DNA from: Streptomyces cyanogenus
Lineage (GTDB): Bacteria > Actinomycetota > Actinomycetes > Streptomycetales > Streptomycetaceae
Direction of reading: 5' to 3'
NCBI RefSeq assembly: GCF_017526105.1
Contig: NZ_CP071839.1
Location: 3,898,001 to 3,962,000, forward strand
Length of the DNA stretch: 64,000 nucleotides
Shown here in pieces: positions 59,664 through 64,000 of the stretch. The position numbers and the translations under genes are program-made. Every line of letters starts with the position of its first letter. Within the stretch, counting starts at the first letter, position 1. The notes below the pieces were generated by a model. The model saw only the letters and a list, made by a program, of their open reading frames with translations. It was not told the origin of the DNA and made no database searches.

Positions 59664-60851
59664 ATGGCCGTCTCCCGTCCTTCGCCCGTCCACCTCTCAC
59701 CGACCCCGGCCGACCGCCCGGTCTACGTCATCGGCGCCGGCCCGGGCGGCCTCGCCGCGGCGTACGCGCTGCGGGCACGGGGCGTACGGGCGGTGGTCCT
59801 GGAGAAGTCCGACCAGGTCGGCGCCTCCTGGCGGCGGCACTACGACCGGCTGCACCTGCACACCACGCGGCGGCTGTCCGCACTGCCCGGCCTGCGCATG
59901 CCCCGGAGGTTCGGGCGCTGGGTGTCCCGGGACGACGTCGTGCGCTACCTGGAGAAGTACGCCGAGCACCATGCGCTGGAGATCGTCACCGGCGTGGAGG
60001 TCCACCGGGTCGAGCGGACCGTGGACGGCACCGGCTGGCTGCTGCACGCCTCCGGCGGCCGGGAGCTGACCGGCAGCGCGGTGGTCGTCGCCACCGGCTT
60101 CAACCACACCCCCCGGGTGCCCGACTGGCCGGGCCGGGAGGGGTACGGCGGCGAGCTGCTGCACGCCGGCGGCTACCGCAACGCCGAGCCGTACCGGGAC
60201 CGTGACGTGCTCGTCGTCGGGATCGGCAACACGGGCGCCGAGATCGCCGTGGACCTGGTGGAGGGCGGGGCCGCCCGGGTACGGCTGGCGGTGCGCACCG
60301 CGCCGCACATCCTGCGCCGGTCGACCCTCGGCTGGGCCGCCCAGTACACGGGCGTGCTGGTCCGGCGGCTGCCGGTGCGGCTCGTGGACCGGCTCGCCGG
60401 GCCGGTGGGGCGGCTCAGCACCCCGGACCTGTCCGCGCACGGGCTGCCGCGGCCGGACACCGGCCTGTACAGCAGGGTCCGGCAGGGCGCGATCCCGGTC
60501 CAGGACGTCGGACTGATCGACGCCGTACGCAAGGGGAAGGTGGAGATCGTGGCCGCCGTGGAGGCGTTCGAGGACGGCAAGGTGGTCCTCGCCGACGGCA
60601 GCCGGATCGCGCCCGACGCAGTGATCGCGGCGACCGGGTACGTGCGGGCGCTGGAGGGGCTCGTCGGGCATCTCGGGGTGCTGGACGGGCGCGGCCGGCC
60701 GGTGGTGCACGGCGGCCGTGCGCCCGCGCAGGCGCCCGGCCTGTACTTCACCGGGTTCACCAATCCCATCAGCGGGATGCTGCGGGAGCTGGCGATCGAC
60801 GCGGGGAAGATCGCCCGGGCCGTCACCAAGCAACTTCCCACCCATCGGTAA
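59664..60851 (+). CDS. Flavin-containing monooxygenase-like NAD(P)/FAD protein
   Basis: 395 residues. The FAD motif is 'VIGAGPGGLAAAYALRARG', the NADPH motif 'VLVVGIGNTGAEIAVDLVEGG', with 'VVVATGFNHTPRVPDWPGRE' and the C-terminal 'APGLYFTGFTNPISGMLRELA'. It resembles the FMO/YUCCA-like group that oxidises small molecules, perhaps in a Baeyer-Villiger or hydroxylation step. The start is ATG 59664. Its own upstream region (59498-59663) holds operator H only at the far DoxX side. Operators I and J follow its stop. Confidence 0.88.
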   Translation: MAVSRPSPVHLSPTPADRPVYVIGAGPGGLAAAYALRARGVRAVVLEKSDQVGASWRRHYDRLHLHTTRRLSALPGLRMPRRFGRWVSRDDVVRYLEKYAEHHALEIVTGVEVHRVERTVDGTGWLLHASGGRELTGSAVVVATGFNHTPRVPDWPGREGYGGELLHAGGYRNAEPYRDRDVLVVGIGNTGAEIAVDLVEGGAARVRLAVRTAPHILRRSTLGWAAQYTGVLVRRLPVRLVDRLAGPVGRLSTPDLSAHGLPRPDTGLYSRVRQGAIPVQDVGLIDAVRKGKVEIVAAVEAFEDGKVVLADGSRIAPDAVIAATGYVRALEGLVGHLGVLDGRGRPVVHGGRAPAQAPGLYFTGFTNPISGMLRELAIDAGKIARAVTKQLPTHR

Positions 60852-60871
60852 CTTTGCCGTTCCGACCCATT

Positions 60872-60888
60872 CCTGACATTCAGTCAGT
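60872..60888. promoter_or_regulatory. Regulon operator I
   Basis: CCTGACATTCAGTCAGT, the first of two operators, 24 bp apart centre to centre, between the monooxygenase and the acyl-CoA synthetase genes. Confidence 0.68.
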
Positions 60889-60895
60889 TCAGTAA

Positions 60896-60912
60896 TCTGA
60901 CAAAGCGTCAGT
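60896..60912. promoter_or_regulatory. Regulon operator J
   Basis: TCTGACAAAGCGTCAGT, second operator upstream of the acyl-CoA synthetase, 45 bases before its chosen start at 60957. Confidence 0.72.
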
Positions 60913-60956
60913 TACAGCTGACCGTCATGGCTGTCTCACGGGAGGCGGGCGGAACC

Positions 60957-63176
60957 ATGCTCGGATCGACCCACGGCACCCTCACCACCGACTCCCGCCG
61001 GGCCCGGGTCATCGCCTGCGGCGAGCAGCGGCCCGGCCCCGCCGTCCACGACCGGGTGGCGGACGTCGATGTCAGCGGGCGCCCGCTCCACGCGGACGTA
61101 CCGGACCTGACCCGGTTCTTCCGGCCGGAGTCGGTCGCCGTGATCGGCGCCTCGGACGCCGAGGGCCGGCCGAACACCGGTATCACCCGGCAACTGCTGG
61201 ACTGGGCCGGGCGGGTCGGGGCGCGGGTGCACCCGGTGCACCCGGCCCGGTCGTCGGTCTTCGGCCTGCCCTGCGTGTCCTCGGTCGCCGAGCTGCCCGA
61301 AGGGGTCGATCTGGCCGTCCTGCTGGTGGCCGACCCGCTCCCGCTGATCGGGCAACTCGCCGAGGCGAAGGTGCGGTTCGCGGTCGCCTTCGCCTCGGGG
61401 TTCGCGGAGACCGGGGAGGCGGGCGCCGAGGCCCAGGAGCGGCTGGCCGAGGCCGTACGGCACTCGGGGCTGCGGCTGCTCGGTCCGAACACCAACCTCA
61501 ACGCCTTCGAACGGTTCCGGGAGGACCTGTCCGGGCCGGCCATCGCGCTGATCACCCAGTCCGGGCACCAGGGCCGGCCCGTCTTCGCCCTGCAGGAACT
61601 CGGCATCCGGCTCTCGCACTGGGCGCCCACCGGCAACGAGGCCGACCTGGAGACCGCCGACTTCCTCTCCTGGTTCGCCGAGCAGCCCGAGGTCGGCGCG
61701 ATCGCCTGCTACGTGGAAGGGCTCAAGGACGGCCGCTCCTTCCTGCTGGCCGCCGACCGGGCCGCCCGCCGCGGGGTTCCGGTGGTCGCCGTCAAGGTGG
61801 GCCGCACCGAGACCGGCGCCCGGACCGCCGCCTCGCACACGGGCAAGCTCACCGGCGCGGACGACGTGGTGGACGCGGCCATGCGGCAGTACGGCGTGAT
61901 CCGCGTCGACGCCCTGGACGAACTCCAGGACACCGCCGCCCTGCTGGCGCGGGCGCGGGCGCCCCTGGCCGACGGCGTGGCCGTCTACTCCATCTCCGGC
62001 GGCACCGGCGCGCACGTCGCCGACCTGGCCGCCGGGGCGGGGCTGCGGCTGCCGAGGCTGTCACCGGAGAAGCAGGCCGAGCTGCACCAGTGGATACCGG
62101 AGTACCTGAACGTGGCCAACCCGGTGGACAACGGGGGTCATCCGGTCGGCGACCGGCGCGGCCGGAAGATCATCGACGCGATCCTCGCCGATCCCGCGGT
62201 CGGCGTCCTGATCTGCCCGGTGACGGGCCCCTTCCCGCCGCTGAGCGACAGGCTCGTGAGGGACCTGGTGGCGGCCGCCGAGGAGACGGACAAGCTGGTG
62301 TGCGTGGTGTGGGGCTCTCCGGTGGGCACGGAGGCGGCGTACCGGGAGGTGCTGCTCGGCTCGTCGCGCGTGGCCACCTTCCGCACGGTGGGCAACTGCC
62401 TCACCGCGGTCCGCGCCTGGCTGGACCACCACCGCTTCGTGAGCGGCTACCGCTCCCCCTTCGACGAGGCCCCGCGCATCCCCTCCCCCTCCTTCCGCAA
62501 GGCCGAGGCGCTGATGCAGCCCGGCCGGCAGCTGAGCGAGCACGCGGCCAAGCAGCTGCTGCGGGCGTACGGCATCCGGGTGCCGCGCGAGCAGCTGGTG
62601 ACCAGCGCGGCGGCGGCCGTACGGGCGGCCGGGCAGGTGGGCTACCCGGTGGTGATGAAGGCGTCCGGCGCACAGATCGCCCACAAGACCGAGCTGGGCC
62701 TGGTGAAGATCGGCCTGACCTCGGCGAGCCAGGTCCGCGACGCGTACCGCGAACTGACCGACATCGCCCGCTACGAGGGCGTCGGTCTTGACGGGGTCCT
62801 GGTGTGCCAGATGGTCGAGCAGGGCGTGGAGATGATGGTCGGCGTCACCCATGACGACCTCTTCGGACCGACGGTGACGGTCGGGCTCGGCGGGATCCTG
62901 GTGGAGGTGCTGCACGACGCGGCGGTCCGCGTCCCGCCCTTCGGCGAGGACCAGGCCCGTGCCATGCTCGGCGAACTCCGCGGCCGGGCCCTGCTGTCCG
63001 GCGTCCGCGGCCGCCCGCCCGCCGACGCGGACGCGCTGGTGGAGGTGATCCTGCGGGTCCAGCGCATGGCGCTGGAACTCGGCGGGTCGATCGCGGAGCT
63101 GGACATCAACCCGCTGATGGTGCTGCCCCGGGGGCAGGGCGCGGTGGCGCTGGACGCGCTGGCGGTGTGCCGATGA
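60957..63176 (+). CDS. Acetate-CoA ligase family protein (NDP-forming acyl-CoA synthetase)
   Basis: 739 residues. A CoA-binding Rossmann domain ('FFRPESVAVIGASDAEGRPN') is followed by the succinyl-CoA-ligase-like part, with the phosphorylatable His in 'RTAASHTGKLTGADDVVDAAM' (in parts), and a C-terminal ATP-grasp domain ('AAKQLLRAYGIRVPRE', 'YPVVMKASGAQIAHKTELG', 'GLGGILVEVLHDAAVRVPPF'). It makes an acyl-CoA from an acid with ATP hydrolysis to ADP. ATG 60957 follows GGAGGC; an earlier ATG at 60927 has none. It is coupled to the next enoyl-CoA hydratase (4-base overlap). Confidence 0.92.
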   Translation: MLGSTHGTLTTDSRRARVIACGEQRPGPAVHDRVADVDVSGRPLHADVPDLTRFFRPESVAVIGASDAEGRPNTGITRQLLDWAGRVGARVHPVHPARSSVFGLPCVSSVAELPEGVDLAVLLVADPLPLIGQLAEAKVRFAVAFASGFAETGEAGAEAQERLAEAVRHSGLRLLGPNTNLNAFERFREDLSGPAIALITQSGHQGRPVFALQELGIRLSHWAPTGNEADLETADFLSWFAEQPEVGAIACYVEGLKDGRSFLLAADRAARRGVPVVAVKVGRTETGARTAASHTGKLTGADDVVDAAMRQYGVIRVDALDELQDTAALLARARAPLADGVAVYSISGGTGAHVADLAAGAGLRLPRLSPEKQAELHQWIPEYLNVANPVDNGGHPVGDRRGRKIIDAILADPAVGVLICPVTGPFPPLSDRLVRDLVAAAEETDKLVCVVWGSPVGTEAAYREVLLGSSRVATFRTVGNCLTAVRAWLDHHRFVSGYRSPFDEAPRIPSPSFRKAEALMQPGRQLSEHAAKQLLRAYGIRVPREQLVTSAAAAVRAAGQVGYPVVMKASGAQIAHKTELGLVKIGLTSASQVRDAYRELTDIARYEGVGLDGVLVCQMVEQGVEMMVGVTHDDLFGPTVTVGLGGILVEVLHDAAVRVPPFGEDQARAMLGELRGRALLSGVRGRPPADADALVEVILRVQRMALELGGSIAELDINPLMVLPRGQGAVALDALAVCR

Positions 63177-63961
63177 GCGAGGCCGTACGCCACGAGATCC
63201 GCGACCACGTCTCGTACCTCACCCTGAACCGGCCGGAGTCCCTGAACGCCCTGACCCCGGCCATGCGCGACCGCCTCGTCGACCTGCTGGCCCAGGCCTC
63301 CGCGGCCCCGGACGTCCGGGCGGTGGTCCTCACGGGCAGCGGCCGGGGCTTCTGCGCGGGCGCGGACCTGCGGGGCGGGGCCGGTTCGGGCGACCGGGTC
63401 CCGGGTGACGTGGCGCGGATGCTGCGGCTGGGGGCGCAGCGGCTGGTCTGCGCCGTGCTGGACTGCGAGAAACCGGTCCTGGCCGCGGTGAACGGCACGG
63501 CGGCCGGCCTCGGCGCGCACCTGGCCTTCGCCTGCGACCTGGTGCTGGCCGCCGAATCGGCCCGCTTCATCGAGGTGTTCGTCCGCCGCGGGCTGGTCCC
63601 CGACGCGGCCGGCGCCTATCTCCTCCCCCGGCTGATCGGCCCGCAGCGGGCGAAGGAACTGATGTTCTTCGGCGACGCGGTACCGGCACCGGAGGCGCAC
63701 CGCCTGGGCCTGGTCAACCGGGTCGTCCCCGACCCCGACCTGCCGAAGGCGGCCCACGCCTGGGCGACCCGCCTGTCGTCCGGACCGACGCGGGCCCTGG
63801 CCCTGGCCAAACACCTCCTGAACACCTCCCTGGACACCGACCGCGCCTCCGCCCTCGCCGCGGAGGCCTGGGCCCAGGAGATCAACATGACGACGGCGGA
63901 CGCCGGGGAGGGCCTGCGAGCGTTCGCGGAGCGCCGCGACGCGGAGTTCCGGGGGCGCTGA
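63173..63961 (+). CDS. Enoyl-CoA hydratase/isomerase family protein
   Basis: 262 residues of the crotonase family: 'VSYLTLNRPESLNALTPAMRD', 'GSGRGFCAGADLRGGAGSGD' (oxyanion hole), 'VLAAVNGTAAGLGAHLAFACDL' (in parts), 'FVRRGLVPDAAGAYLLPRLIG' and 'AHRLGLVNRVVPDPDL'. The ATG at 63173 overlaps the synthetase stop (ATGA). The pair forms an operon behind operators I and J. Operator K, 18 bases beyond its stop, shows that another regulon gene begins just right of the window. Confidence 0.94.
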   Translation: MSEAVRHEIRDHVSYLTLNRPESLNALTPAMRDRLVDLLAQASAAPDVRAVVLTGSGRGFCAGADLRGGAGSGDRVPGDVARMLRLGAQRLVCAVLDCEKPVLAAVNGTAAGLGAHLAFACDLVLAAESARFIEVFVRRGLVPDAAGAYLLPRLIGPQRAKELMFFGDAVPAPEAHRLGLVNRVVPDPDLPKAAHAWATRLSSGPTRALALAKHLLNTSLDTDRASALAAEAWAQEINMTTADAGEGLRAFAERRDAEFRGR

Positions 63962-63979
63962 CCTCCACGGGGGTTCCTA

Positions 63980-63996
63980 TCTGACCACCCGTCAGC
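63980..63996. promoter_or_regulatory. Regulon operator K at the right edge
   Basis: TCTGACCACCCGTCAGC, the eleventh operator. It lies after the last gene and predicts a further regulon member beyond base 64000. Confidence 0.68.
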
Positions 63997-64000
63997 TTCA

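Noticed and set aside
1..64000. CRISPR array, tRNA/rRNA genes, insertion sequences, prophage or attachment sites
   Set aside because: No spaced identical repeats of CRISPR type, no cloverleaf sequence, transposase or integrase gene was seen; the only tandem repeats are in 6836-7215 and inside the repeat protein.

Overview
The window is high-GC actinobacterial chromosome, almost certainly from a Streptomyces species. Support comes from dense genes with strong third-position GC, many GTG starts, an intact AfsK/AfsR/AfsS antibiotic-control locus, XRE-DUF5753/DUF397 regulator genes and an FO synthase (FbiC) for coenzyme F420. From memory the gene order resembles the afsK-afsR region of S. coelicolor, but no alignment could be run. 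There are no rRNA or tRNA genes, CRISPR arrays, insertion sequences or phage genes.

Layout. 1-6.7 kb holds a partial HATPase, a SigE-family ECF sigma factor coupled to a membrane-anchored partner, a DUF1326/DUF2182 pair, a DUF4352 lipoprotein, a slipin and an MFS transporter. 6.7-7.2 kb is a gene-free block of degenerate 15-16 bp tandem repeats. 7.2-16 kb carries an ArsR-like regulator, glutathione peroxidase, DUF397 and XRE genes, a GPP34 gene, a D,D-carboxypeptidase with a roughly 500-residue low-complexity N-terminus, and a large membrane protein. 16-30.6 kb holds an SDR, a sodium:solute symporter, a probably inactive ADP-ribosylglycohydrolase, a degenerate L,D-transpeptidase, a coupled LLM oxidoreductase-fbiC pair, a PHP metallohydrolase, and a PadR-controlled carotenoid-oxygenase operon. 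30.6-38 kb holds two catabolic operons (aldehyde dehydrogenase, amidohydrolases, LLM oxidoreductases, SDR). 38-50 kb is the afsR-afsS and afsK-kbpA signalling locus, with an acyl-CoA ligase/thiolase/DUF35/enoyl-CoA hydratase group between its two halves. 50-54.5 kb holds Lrp/LysE genes, a VOC gene, a deleted MMPL pseudogene and a secreted seven-repeat Cys/Asn-rich protein. 54.5-64 kb holds more acyl-CoA genes, an AhpD-like pseudogene, DoxX, a flavin monooxygenase, an acyl-CoA synthetase and an enoyl-CoA hydratase.

Main discovery. An inverted repeat with consensus TCTGAC-N5-GTCAGA occurs 11 times from 16.9 kb to the right end. Every copy is intergenic, and nearly all sit at the heads of acyl-CoA, thiolase, LLM, amidohydrolase, SDR or DoxX transcription units. 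This looks like one TetR-type regulon joining about 20 scattered genes into an uncharacterised catabolic pathway that may use F420 and is interleaved with the AfsK/AfsR locus. The regulator is not clearly in the window. The only TetR gene (49771-50418) has just a weak site, overlapping its own start codon.
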